Part shown: positions 1 to 11,108 of the stretch, in pieces
Position numbering within the stretch: the first letter of the stretch is position 1
Layout of the letters: every line of letters starts with the position of its first letter
From: Taenia hydatigena
Taxonomy: Eukaryota; Platyhelminthes; Cestoda; Cyclophyllidea; Taeniidae
Assembly (NCBI GenBank): GCA_036345935.2
Contig: JADWOT020001156.1
Location: forward strand, 1-64,000
DNA: 64,000 bases
Direction: 5' to 3'
Position numbers and translations under genes: made by a program
The notes under the pieces: model-generated
Told to the model about the DNA's origin: nothing
The model's input: the letters and a program-made list of their open reading frames with translations, nothing else
The model's database searches: none

Positions 1-49
1 ACCAGCGTTTTAGCCACTGAGTCATGAAGACCACTGGCAATTATAACCC

Positions 50-1069
50 TTTAATTCTGTCCTCAATCTAGTCTTGTACAGGAATTGGCTTTGGACGACT
101 CCTCTAACTCACGTCTGATCACCACATAATCACCTTTTGCACTTTATCTTCATCTGAGACTTTTAAGGTTGTGGTTAATTTGTTTCTGGTAATAATTTAT
201 AGCAAGATATGTTCCTTGACGCAGTGCTAGATTACGCCTTAGTGGCGGAGAAAAACCTAAACAGACTACATTCCTATGCGAAGACAAGGCAGAAAACAAA
301 TAATAATAATAGAGACAGTAATTGATTGAAGGCTTGATTTGTACCCATCCCTGTACCTTTTCCTAATGGGACCCTGCCTCTTACATGCATAGACCCCTTC
401 ACTCGATATGATATGTTCTCTATCCCCACCAGTGGTAACATCGCTCATTTCGGGTGGCAGGATAAGCAGAAATGTGACATTGCCGTTCCCGCACATATGT
501 GTCGATGCACGTGCGTATATATATAAAGCAGTCTAAGTGAATCACAGCGCACTCCCATTATATGCGACTCGTACATGTATCCAAGCATGCACCACGATTA
601 GGAGCACGGTAGAACACAACACAAATATCATGCACCAAACTGACTTTGCTTTATAATTAGCAGAGGCATGCTAGACCGTTTCAGATGAAGTCGGATCAAT
701 TCAAATCAGACTGGTGTGTTGATATCACTGCTGTGGTGTAAACAGTAATACCAATCGTATCAGCTTGTGTCCGGTGCAACAGCCTTTTAATTTCATGTCC
801 ACGACACCTCGTGAGACACACACTTGCATACAGCCACGGTGTCTAGCATCATGTTGCCTGTGCATGCGACAAATTTTTGCGTACCCTGGTGACCAAACGT
901 TGAACCCGTACTACCTTGATGAAACGGATAAAATTCTTAGCGATTGTTCGAATGCGCACATAGGTCTTGACTTTGTGTGAATGTTTGAGCTCAGCTCTGT
1001 AAATCGTCGTGTTGCTTGCGCCATTCTGCTGATAGAGGATATAATAAATTAAGAGGTACCAGCGGCGTG
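50..1069. other. No recognisable gene
   Basis: I see no convincing exon in this stretch. The only notable feature is a short TA-rich run at 515-524, which reads like a TATA box but has no gene behind it. ORFs at 266-496 (minus) and 765-980 (plus) show no motif and no matching pair of splice sites. Confidence 0.4.
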
Positions 1070-1290
1070 AGCAGAGTGACGCGGTGGAAGCGTGGTGAGC
1101 CCATAATCCAGAAGCCCATGGGTCGAAACCATGCTCTGCTAGTCCATTGTTTGCCTATTCCTACGGTCGGATTCAGCTGCATCTCGCATCGTTGCTTTGC
1201 TTACCAGGTCTGGAAAGACGATTCTTCAAGTGTTCAACTGCCAATTCCCTCCAGCTCTCTTCCCTCACTTCTGCCATCTAGGTGGCAGGT
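1070..1290 (+). repeat. SINE copy 1 with initiator tRNA-Met-derived head
   Basis: Positions 1070-1141 fold as a 72-nt tRNA-like unit. The acceptor stem AGCAGAG pairs fully with CTCTGCT, the A1-T72 pair is the eukaryotic initiator hallmark, the anticodon loop is CCCATAA (CAT) and the T arm is CATGG/CCATG. The anticodon stem is broken at two of five pairs and the D loop is altered, so it is not a working tRNA. About 150 nt follow that also follow the related head on the minus strand near 14.1-14.3 kb; shared blocks include TCTCGCATCG and AAGTGTTCA. A tRNA head plus a shared unrelated body defines a tRNA-derived SINE. The 3' end is approximate and I could not fix target-site duplications. Confidence 0.75.
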
Positions 1291-1962
1291 TCCGATTGTA
1301 TCGCAACGTGCACTTACTCAACATGCCGATTTCAATTGCAATCAACTTTGGTGCATCAGCTATCCACTAGCCATGCGGACGGGTAGGCGCGCGGTCAGTA
1401 GAGATGAAAGAAGAGGCATAAAGAGCTTATTGACTGAGAATTGGACACGCGCCGTCTAGGTGAAACTTGAGTTTGCTGAACACTAGCCCATCAATACGAT
1501 ATCGCGCCACTCCGAGCCACCCATGTTGCATCATAATTCATCACCCTATTTCCACCTTCATCAACCTTACCCGAACGCATGCACATATCCTTCAAGCATC
1601 AGACCCAAGAATGTGGTCACTGCAAAAGCATACGCAATCAACTTACTATGATAGACTCCATGGTCACGAAGATGGGCATGCATCTAGGCTACTATGATTG
1701 TGTCCTTCTTCCATCACTATGTCATACGTCTTTAGCCTGTGATGCAAGCCGCAGTTGCGTCGGTTGTCTATCAGCAGAGTAAGGAGGAGGAATGGGTGAG
1801 GGAAACAAGGGGACATGTGACGGAGATGGCGACTATCGCATCCATGACGAGAGGCATGCGTAAGCACGTCGGTGAGAAGCTGTTTACGGTGCGCTGGCCA
1901 TTGGCCTGTATAGTATTGGCTTTTAACCTGATGGCCCTAAGATCAAGTACTTGTTCAGGTGC
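1291..1962. other. GC-richer sequence without a recognised gene
   Basis: Several short overlapping frames are open here (for example 1467-1697 plus and 1664-1867 minus), but none has a motif or paired splice sites. The base composition is higher in GC than the flanks, as in other repeat-bearing parts of the window, so this may be further repeat sequence. Confidence 0.35.
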
Positions 1963-2743
1963 GTCTGCATCGCAGCGCTTCATGCAATTGACACTCACCA
2001 TTTAGTCAGTGTCTGGCCTCTCGCTTGGCGTCCCACTACCTAGCCGTGCGACAAATTTCGGTACACCATGGTAAATGTGCAATTAGCTAAATAGCACTAG
2101 ATTGTGAGAAGTTAAGCTTCGACATTTTAAACGCGCAGTGAAGGACCACACCATGACCTGCGGAAAGGTGGCTAGCATATCAGCATGACTTAGTTTCAAC
2201 AAAGACATTCTCTGTACCTATTTATTAAGACATCTGCTGCATTGTTGAGTTAAGAAAAATATCTTAAGGCCAGCTGCATCAAACCACGTTGCATCACATC
2301 ACACTAAATAAAGTAGTTTCGCATTGTTGCCTGAAGTTGTGGTCACTCCTTTTCCCAGCTTGCATTGCCTATACCACGTACTATTAGTGAAAGCCGTCAC
2401 TCGATCGACTTGTAACGCGATTTGATTTTAACGTGAATGCATTAGTATGTGAGCATTAAATTCACAGACACAGTCACGTAAAGAGATTTGATAAAAATGC
2501 CAAGAAAATTATACCATTTGGCTAATCAAATGGGGTTCTGTGGATAAAATACTTTAAACATTAAGCTGAGGGTGCTTTCGATCCAATGTGGATCTTATTT
2601 GACAATTTTAACTGATTTTTAGAATACATTTTGGAATATTTTGGTAGTTGACGCTTGATCCTGCACATAATTTTTAAAATGTGCACATTGCCCTTCGTTC
2701 CTTTCACTGCCCAGTGCAGATGAACTGAAACGTAATTGCTATT
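1963..2743. repeat. Tandem duplication, unit 1 (about 781 bp)
   Basis: This block is repeated immediately downstream with only scattered single-base differences. Both units open with GTCTGC followed by TCGCAGCGCTTCATGCAA and close with AACGTAATTGCTATT. The unit holds no recognised gene. On the minus strand a short frame near the start of the block ends at a donor-like site (ATG then GTGAGTGT) in unit 2; in unit 1 the site reads AATGGTGAGTGTC with the preceding codon changed to a stop. Confidence 0.9.
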
Positions 2744-3525
2744 GTCTGCTTCGCAGCGCTTCATGCAATGGACACTCACCATTTGGTCAGTGTCTGGCCT
2801 CTCGCTTGGCGTCCCACTACCTAGCCGTGCGACAAATTTCGGTACACCATGGTAAATGTGCAATTAGCTAAATAGCACTTGATTGTGAGAAGTTAAGCTT
2901 CGACATTTTAAACGCGCAGTGAAGGACCACACCATGACCTGCAGAAAGGTGGCTAGCATATCAGCATGACTTAGTTTCAACAAAGACATTCTCTGTACCT
3001 ATTTATTAAGACATCTGCTGCATTGTTGAGTTAAGAAAAATATCTTAAGGCCAGCTGCATCAAACCACGTTGCATCACATCACACTAAATAAAGTAGTTT
3101 CGCATTGTTGACTGAATTTGTGGTCACTCCTTTTCCCAGTTTGCATTGCCTATACCACGTACTACTAGTGAAAGCCGTCACTCGATCGACTTGTAATGCG
3201 ATTTGATTTTAACGTGAATGCATTAGTATGTGAGCATTAAATTCACAGACACAGTCACTTAAAGAGATTTGATAAAAATGCCAAGAAAATTATACCATTT
3301 GGCTAATCAAATGGGGTTCTGTGGATAAAATACTTTAAACATTAAGCTGAGGGTGCTTCCGATCCAATGTGGATCTTATTTGACAATTTTTAACTAATTT
3401 TTAGAATACATTCTGGAATATTTTGGTAGTTGACGCTTGATCCTGCACATAATTTTTAAAATGTGCACATTGCCCTTCGTTCCTTTCACTGCCCAGTGCA
3501 GATGAACTGAAACGTAATTGCTATT
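2744..3525. repeat. Tandem duplication, unit 2 (about 782 bp)
   Basis: This is the second unit of the head-to-tail duplication, offset 781-782 bp from the first. Visible differences are isolated substitutions and one inserted T, so the duplication is recent. On the minus strand, 2779-2863 reads as an open frame ending in a strong donor-like GTGAGT. I do not recognise the peptide, which includes ARLGSGTPSERPDTD. Confidence 0.9.
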
Positions 3526-5544
3526 AGTTTACACCAAGAGAATGACCGTGTTTGGGGTTTGCCGCTTACAAAGCAGTAACAAGCTTACTCACCGTCAGCA
3601 TGCAAATTTCAATTTTTACCCAGGGTTTAAAGCCAGATCGATGCGTGGTAACCAGACAGTCCGCAATTGCATCAGCTCCCTTAAGTCGATATTTCATGCA
3701 GGTTTAAGCAGGACTCTAGAGTAGTGGAGGACCCAAATGGAGGCATTACACCAATTGACTATTGCCTTTTTTTATTGCCGTGTAAATAAACAATCGTGCG
3801 CCTTTTCCATGACCGCGCACTTAAAAGCGAATGAATGCAGTTCTTCTTACTCCATCTGGATCGTGGACGTCACCATTCAATTGACCAAGCAACTAAGCAG
3901 AAATGCATTAAACTACCACGCGCCGTGAGCATCCATGTTGACGGATGCGTGTTTTGGTGTAATTGGTTAGTTAAAAGGGCTACCATGACAGCTCACAACG
4001 CATGTTTGCAGGATAGAATTGGCAGCGTATCTTGAAGACAGGATGGAGCATTTCAAAGGTTCTGCATCATAATTCCTTTCTAACGGACGTGAATTCGCAC
4101 ACGTACTCCTAACCATAAAACACATTTATAATTAAATCTATTGACAAAAATTTCCTTGCCCCAATGCATTTTAAAAGTCTCGGGCCTAAATTTGGATAAG
4201 TGGCAATTCAGGCATGCTGGAAACTTGTGTGCTTAATTTGAAATGCAAATGCCATTTGGTGTGCTGTCAATCTGTCAAAAGTCTTGGATGAGTGTTGATT
4301 AGTCAGCCTTAACTTACGGTCCTCCTGCTCCCTATTGCCATCAATAAGGTTTTCTGGTGGATGGAAACAGAACTTGGCTCCATAGGTCCAGGTGCTCACT
4401 GCTTAAAATACACTTACATTTTTTACGCTACACCTTCGAAGGAGTAGCTTGCACGAATAACCTAAGGAACAGGATTGAAGACATTCTCGCTTCTTCCATC
4501 GAGGCTTGCACATTGCAGTCCGTGCCACTTTAATGCATTCTATAGCGCTGCTGGCATTCCAGCAACCCGCGAGCTCCACAAATCCGGACTTTAGCCACTT
4601 TCAAGTAAAAAAGTACTTATTACCACTTTACCTAATGAGTGTTCAACGAGCTGAAATGAGGCCACTAACGGAGAACAGCTGCAAAGATTGAAAAAAAAAT
4701 ATGAAATGCATACAGCGCTATGAAGGCATGGCCATGCAAGACGCCAGCTAGGCAGGGGAACCTCAATAACCTTGAATAGGATTAGTTTTTGTTTTAAGTG
4801 ATGCCTATCGTGCACTAATAAACATCTCACGTTAACCTTGCCAGTTTCGTCGCAATCCTTCGCGCGCTTTAATTTGTACAACTATGACATTGCTTCCTTT
4901 TGGCCAGAATCCATGGCCGTTAACTTAAAAATACTGCATTGACCATCTTCTCGTTGTGGGGCAAATGTAGCTTTGTCCAGCAAACTACTGACCTATAACA
5001 ATATAATCAGAGGTAAAGCATTTAAAAGAATAGATTGGCGCTAGCAATAACCACTTCTAATTTGATCGCCTTTTCTAAACAAGCTTTGGGTAACCTTACA
5101 ATAAGCTTTTCCATTCTTCCTTGGTTTAGATATGTGTGATGAACGTTTTCATTTATAAGACTAACCACCTCACTGAAATAAATACGTTTATAAGGCGTCA
5201 GATGATAATTCCGTGTAGCACTCCCAAACCAGGGGAGCGAATTAGCCTTTTCGAATTCCTGATGTCAAGCGAAATCGTCTTTACCAATGATGAGCGATTG
5301 TTGAACTGTGTAGATTGAGGTTGGGGTAGTTTGCTCTCTTTGAATGGAATTTCGTAGTTTGATCCACACGATGATTAAGTATTGAATTCACCAGTGGCAG
5401 TTTAGAGAAGAACTTGTCATTGTGCATCTGTCGCGCTTACGCACGTAGACATACCTGCACTGCTGACCTTTTTGATGATAGAATAGTAGATTATTCCGAA
5501 AGAACAGAATGTAAATGACTTCTCGGATTGCATGAGCTACTTAA
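3526..5544. other. No recognisable gene
   Basis: I find no exon with both splice sites and an open frame. Short ORFs at 3518-3724 and 3737-3928 (plus) and 4208-4399 and 4591-4881 (minus) lack motifs. They are in AT-rich context where such lengths are expected by chance. Confidence 0.4.
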
Positions 5545-5838
5545 CGAACCCTTCGCGATCACACAGGAAGTGTCTCATCAAACACTACTCCAGCCATTGT
5601 GAACGCGACGAATGATGACTTAAGGAAGATCGATTATCTTGTGTGCGCCATTCAGAAAAGGTGCAGCAAATCTAAATTTAACGTTCCCATGGGAGGGAAT
5701 CACTATCCCATCCCTGATTGTCGAGCATATTTCCGTGCAAGTGTGCTATGCGAAGTGCTGGATGCAGACATTATAAGACGAATGGTCTATTGTGCTAAGC
5801 TGGAGCAAACAGCCCTAGTCCCTGTTGCAGGTTCTTAA
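5545..5838 (+). CDS. Unrecognised ORF, possible terminal exon
   Basis: An open frame of about 98 codons runs from just after a stop at 5542 to TAA at 5836-5838. An acceptor-like site (CACAG at 5562-5566) lies inside its start. The composition looks coding, with a spread of charged residues and six cysteines, and the GC content is above that of its flanks. I recognise no domain. It lies upstream of the CELF-like exons on the same strand, but nothing links the two. It could be a single exon, a decayed gene piece or chance. Confidence 0.25.
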   Translation, partial: RTLRDHTGSVSSNTTPAIVNATNDDLRKIDYLVCAIQKRCSKSKFNVPMGGNHYPIPDCRAYFRASVLCEVLDADIIRRMVYCAKLEQTALVPVAGS

Positions 5839-7651
5839 CAAGAGGGATCGTGGCGCTGATCGTTTGTCTTGCCATACTTGAAGACCCCAATTATCGATGA
5901 CGTCCGAAACACCACTGTCCACTTATTGCAGAACATTTCTAGATAGGAAATCATACATTCCTGCCTAGTTAATAGACAAAGCTTTGTCCACCCAATTTAA
6001 GTTTTGCACAAGGCGTGTACTTAGTACTATTACAAATCGCGATCATGGGAGTCAACAAATACCATTTCCTTTTGTAAGCTTTCGAGTAATGCTTAGATAT
6101 TGTAGATGCCCAAATTTTTGAAGAAAGATAGCATTCTTCACAAGACATCCTTTCCGAAATGACAATCTGCAGTGACTTCATTTGCATTTGAGATGGTACA
6201 ATGTGGTTAGTGTATGTTGAAAGCATCCCTTTTGGGTTCTCAATAAAGATTAATAAATGTTGGATCCTACGACCAGCCGGTTAGGATTTGACTTGCCTTT
6301 TCTGATCTGAACGTTTAAATACTACTCGTTTGATGGCTCAAGCAAGCCAAGTATTCACAGCGAAATAGCCTAGTGGTACCTTAGTCAAAAGAATAATACA
6401 TGGCCTCTGGTCTGACAAACCTGGTGACCCCCCAAGAATTTGACCTGAAAATCACCATGGGGTCCTTTATAGCTTACTTTGTACAATCGTAGAATTCATG
6501 GAATAGTGCGCCTGACCTGTTTGTAGGAATTCTGTAAGCATCAAGCAAGGCCGCAACGAATAAGGGATAGAACCATTAAGTGTATTAATCATTTTATGGT
6601 GTCAATGCCTCACGATGAAACTCACTGATAAACAGCCATGAAGTTAGTAAGTGGTCCTTAGAGCAAATTTTGGTAGTAGTGTACACAGTTAGCAAATGCT
6701 AAAGCGTTCGACACTCTCGATTCAGATTTAAGCGTATAAAACGCTATCGCATCTACTCTTCAAAATGCATACAAGAATCTAAGCTCCTGCATCGTAACAC
6801 ACGTGCACGGGTCGTGGTCTTCGTACAGTGCTGTCTGATGGGCCCTGTATTTCTCCCCTCGTAGTTTATGCTGCCCAGATTCAATTCGGCCTGTTAACCC
6901 GAAAAACTCGAGCTACGTTCAGCTAAATTTGCACAGAGCGCTTACTGCAGAAGAAACAATATCTTCCTGACCCAATCAGGAATGCTTTTATAATGCCATT
7001 TCACTGCAATGAGGATGTCTCACTTCCGAGTTGTTGCCGTATCCTAAAAGCGGCCAATCGGGACACTTATTGACCTGAGTGATATGGCTACCTATTTGGA
7101 GGCTTAACATTAACCGAGGAGAGGGAGTCACAAGAACATCTTGTGACCACCATCAGCAGACATTACCACGAATTTGCAGACAATGTGTCTCAATGGTCAA
7201 CAAACTGACAGCCATGTTTGGGGCTGACAAGTTTCCTTCACGCCTTTCTTAACAACCCTTTCATGTTAAATGTTAAATCTACGAATTGAAGCAAAGCTAC
7301 TTTGTGATTATAGGGAAACCAAAATTATAACTTTTAAAGCACTTCATGGATGTACCACAAAAAGCATAGAATTGGTATATTTGTATGCTCTGCATTTTCA
7401 GCCTAGAAATGCTCGATTAAGCAAACTGAGCGGAACAATGGCCTTCGGCAAATTCCATGGTTCTGCAATCAGTGATAAATTTTGAAATCTTATGGAGGCA
7501 TATTTTGATGCAATATTATTAGGGTTTTCTAAGGTGCTTTTTGGGACGTGCGCATTGGCTCTTTTTATTCTAGGTCAAATTTATTGATTAGTTCCAACTC
7601 CATTTTCACAATCATCGTCGCCTCTCAAAGCGTTCTATTTGGACTTTGCAG
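5839..7651. other. Mostly empty; weak decayed frames near 6.8-7.4 kb
   Basis: Between 6810 and 7260 one plus-strand frame is unusually open but carries several stops. At 7315-7370 a short plus frame reads IITFKALHGCTT, which loosely recalls the end of the second RRM of CELF proteins (A-[LM]-H-x-x-x-T). As it sits directly upstream of the CELF-like exons it may be a remnant or mis-framed exon of that gene, but the match is short and I give it little weight. Confidence 0.2.
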
Positions 7652-8437
7652 CACAAACCCTGACATGTGTGATGTAGTGGCACAGCTTGAAGTAACTCAA
7701 GCTGAGACAGCAGCAACGACAACATTTTTCCACCTCAGTACTTCAGAATCACCTATTTTAACCAGACGAGGATATACAGCCTCTAATACCAGAAGTATCT
7801 CTTATAGCCCAGGCAAGAAGCCCTTTCCTATCCCTTGCTGTAGTTTTGCCTTTTTGGTCATCCGCCTTGATGCTTTGCTTTTAGTTACCCAACCATGCAT
7901 GCTTAGCTACCCTCAGTTTAAAACAAGTGATTTTGTACTTGTTTCCCCATTCTTTTGCCTCCTTTAAAATAAGCTTCTAGAACACTTGGCTCCCTGTGTC
8001 TTCACCAGCAGTGAGTGTTCATGACGTTGCTCAAGTACTTACCCATCATCCCCAACAATCCTCTCCTTGTGGGTCAATGATAGAGGACTCTGGAGGCTCC
8101 AAATTGTTCATCAATATCTCCCAAGGGCATAGTGAAATGCGCCTATTTACTCTTTTCGAGCCGTTTGGGCGAGTGTTGAGTGTAAAGATATTTGTGATCA
8201 GAGAAACAAACCAGAGCAGTGGCTTTGGTGCGCACACACATTAGATTGATTGTTTGCTAATTTCCACTTCCTCAATTAATTGCAGTGTGTTCACCCACAG
8301 GCTTGGTTAAGCGTACAAGCCCTTTGAGTGTGCAGAACGCGATACTTACAATGGGCGGAGAAGTTGTGAGAAGGAAAGGATTAAAAGTTCAGCTGAAGTA
8401 CTCCATCAGCATACCTAATATAAGCTCCAGGCCTTAA
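7652..8437 (+). CDS. CELF/Bruno-like RNA-binding protein, last three exons
   Basis: The model is exon 7652-7839, exon 8009-8227 and exon 8301-8437 ending in TAA, with phases consistent at both junctions (introns 169 and 73 nt, GT..AG). The second exon carries the first half of an RRM: RNP2-like LFINIS, then LFEPFGRV, then ETNQSSGFG. The third exon completes it with PLSVQNAILTMGG and KGLKVQLK just before the stop. This matches, at constant length, the C-terminal third RRM of CELF/Bruno proteins (LFIYHLP..., PFGNV..., ATNQSKCFGF..., LKVQLK). These proteins bind GU-rich RNA and control splicing, translation and decay. RNP1 is weakened: its aromatic positions read L and R. The first exon would be the Ser/Thr-rich linker. 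RRM1 and RRM2 are not seen. A divergent paralogue or a decaying gene both fit. Confidence 0.65.
8228..8300 (+). other. 73-nt intron inside RRM3
   Basis: The intron begins GTGCGC and ends TTCACCCACAG. Removing it restores an unbroken frame through the RNP1 region and aligns the protein with CELF RRM3 without gap. This is the strongest evidence that the locus was copied with its introns and is not a processed pseudogene. Confidence 0.7.
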
Positions 8438-10886
8438 GCACTGCCATAAGTCCTGTCGGTGTGCTTTTAAGTATTTTCCTTTTTCTCATGAAGGCCAATT
8501 TGAATTATGTATTTTAAGTGTTAACGGTGCGTAGTGGACTGCCGATTAATTCTACAGCTCACTCTCCTCAGTCCCTATCAGTTTTGCTGAATGATTCATA
8601 GCCCTAAGGGTAATTAATCTGCCGTATTAGTAGCATTCAAATCAATTTCAAATATCCACTTTGAAAACATTTATACAGGCTTTTAGTGACCCACTATGAT
8701 GTTGTAGGTTTCACCTCTCAGTGCTTGCACGAGTGTAATCAGTGTCCTCACCGATGGTGTTGCCCTCAACTCCTACACCTTTGTTGTGTTGCGCGACTCC
8801 AGTTTGAATGAATTTGTGGTGAATGTACTTCACTTAGCTCTACCAAACTGGTGTAAGCAACTTAGCTCTCCACATTGCGAGTCATGCCCTACACGGGTTT
8901 CAAATGCTCCTCTTCGCTTGCTTTGGATTGTGCAAAATTTCGCGCCTTTAATCGTATCGTCACAAGCATTCCCTCTCAGGACTCGAATGATCTACTTTTG
9001 ATGAGCCCTTCGCTCCTTGCAGCACAATTGTTTTATATTTATAGAGAAGTAGGGCTCCACTGTAACAACCATTATGCACATGTTAAATTTCAACATCTTT
9101 GATAAATACATATTTTACCACTCCACTGTCGTTTGATTTAAAGGAAGTACTTTGTAAATTTTCCGGGATACTAATGGTCACCTGTGTTTGAGGAAATCAA
9201 TCCCAAGTGCCTTTTAAATAAGGCTCTTGGAGGATGCATTCATACTTTTCCTTAACATAGATTTGCAAAATAAGTATGTGTGTGATCTGTTTGACGAAGA
9301 GCATGCATGCTTAAAGCTAAAGTTGCGGTCTCTGAAACTTACTCTCATTTAGCGAACGATGTGAGCATCACATGCTTGGTATCTTCTGCAGCTCTCATGC
9401 ATGATATTTATAAAACATCCAATGGCTATATACGGCAGTGTACCCTCTTTTAAGGCCACAGTAGAATATACTGTCACCTATTTGCAAGTCAGTTCAGCAG
9501 TTCTCGAAATATTCGGCTGCGCAGAATAACAGAGAAAGTCTGACATTTGACAAGGGTCACCGAACATTGTGCGATTTTTTAAGTGTAACAAAGTCGCAAT
9601 TAGTAACGTTCCTCATTTCTGCCTTGTTTTTTACCATTGCATACAATTCGTACCATGCTGGTTATCACTAGCGTTTGTCAGGAAGTGGCGTCAAATTTTT
9701 GGTTGATGCCAATTTATTTGCCACATGTATAGCACTCCAATCCTTCCAAAAATTCACAGTGGGCCATGGTAGGGCGATGAATGCTATATGACCAATGTGT
9801 GGAAGCAGCGTAGCTATACGTCATTAGTCTACTATCTGATTGTTCGCCCCAAAGATATTCATTGAATGATGACAGCGACCATCCGATAGTGACTACTAAA
9901 ATTGTTGAATCCCATGCTCACCATCCACTCACCCGTAGCCACTTTCATTGCATCGCTCCCTATGGCGAGTCACTTTGTTCCATGCAGAGGAGGCAGCATT
10001 TCAGTGCTCAGAGTACAGTCTCACTTAGGAGAGAGATGAGCATATAAGGAGAAGACTGTTCAACTGCTTCTTAGTGTGAGCCTGAGAGTGCATAAATGCG
10101 GATCCGTCATTTGCTTGTCTGTCATCGAGGCCAGTGATACCTACAGTGCATGCTGCGGGTTATAATGACCCAAAATTACTTGTTTTGTTTTCGCAAAATC
10201 CTAGTTTTGCTGACTTAAAATTTGTATCGAAACCAACTAGTTTTGCCCCACAGAGAAGTTGTTTGCGCAAGTCGAATGAGGAAGATGTTTGATGAAAGGG
10301 ACGTCCTAGAAACGTTCTTAAGATTTTTGAACCTAGTGCTAGTGACCTCGAGAGCAGCGCTTTTATTGAAACCCATCCAAATTTAACCCTTCTCACCAGA
10401 CTCAGCGTCCAGTAAAAAGGGTATCTGTGCCTCTCTGCAAAATAGGGGGCTGCAATAAGCTTATAGAGATGATGATCCTTCACAGATCCACTGCTAATCA
10501 ATCATCCGTGAACTTAAACCTAGCATTGCCATCGCCTTTTGACACACCTCATTTTGGCGGTCGGCTATAAGCTTTGGTGTTTACTAATTGGAAGCTAGCG
10601 CAATTCTGATTGTTTGGTAAAAGAACTTATTTATTTTCACCGCTATATTGTTAGGAGCATCAAAACTTAACTGCATTCTGTTGTTTTGACTGCACTTTAC
10701 ACTCATTGTCCAATATACTGGTCTAAAATATGCCAAATTTAATTATGTGGGACAAGGTGTGATTTCGTTAGAACTGTTTAAACTACAAGCAGGTGACTCC
10801 ACTCGAAGTAGACGAATCATTGTTAAAGAATGGAAAGACTGAGAGTAATACCAATTTAATTTAAGACATGCTAAAGACAGCGTTAC
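8438..10886. other. Probable 3' flank of the CELF-like gene, then no clear gene
   Basis: No clear polyadenylation signal is seen right after the stop at 8437. Frames at 8786-9102 (plus) and 10160-10501 (minus) lack motifs. The plus frame at 9862-10047 has a coding-like composition but no recognised domain, and its bounding splice sites are weak. Confidence 0.35.
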
Positions 10887-11108
10887 CTGTCATCAGTTCG
10901 TTTGTGATTTTACGGCAAATTATCAGGTACCGCATGGAATTCCATCTACACTCCCAGGCATTGGCGAAGTTAGTGGGTAGAGGAGCAACATCGAGATGTG
11001 AGAAAATGAATGCATGCAGAGGTGAGGGGACGAAAGTCTCCTTCTTTGGAGCGCAGCATTCCGCTGGTGACGGCGGAAACTCGATGGTAGGAGGCGATCG
11101 CATGGTCT
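10887..11108 (-). CDS. Candidate internal exon, product unknown
   Basis: On the minus strand a pyrimidine-rich tract (CTCTCCTTTGCTTTTGTGCACAG) precedes 11108 and a donor (ACAG/GTAACG) follows 10887. Between them a 222-nt frame is fully open: two bases, 73 codons, one base. The predicted peptide is proline-rich at first (SPPTIEFPPSPAECC) and then mixed (FANAWECRWNSMRYL). I do not recognise a family. A second frame is open for most of the exon too, so the reading frame is not settled. Confidence 0.4.

Noticed and set aside
1..49. Minus-strand A-box-like sequence (CTCAGTGGCTAAAACGC) at the window edge, like a tRNA or SINE head
   Set aside because: The unit is cut by the window edge, so neither the B box nor the stems can be checked.
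1070..1141. Functional tRNA-Met gene
   Set aside because: Two of five anticodon-stem pairs are broken and the downstream body matches another copy, so it is a SINE head.
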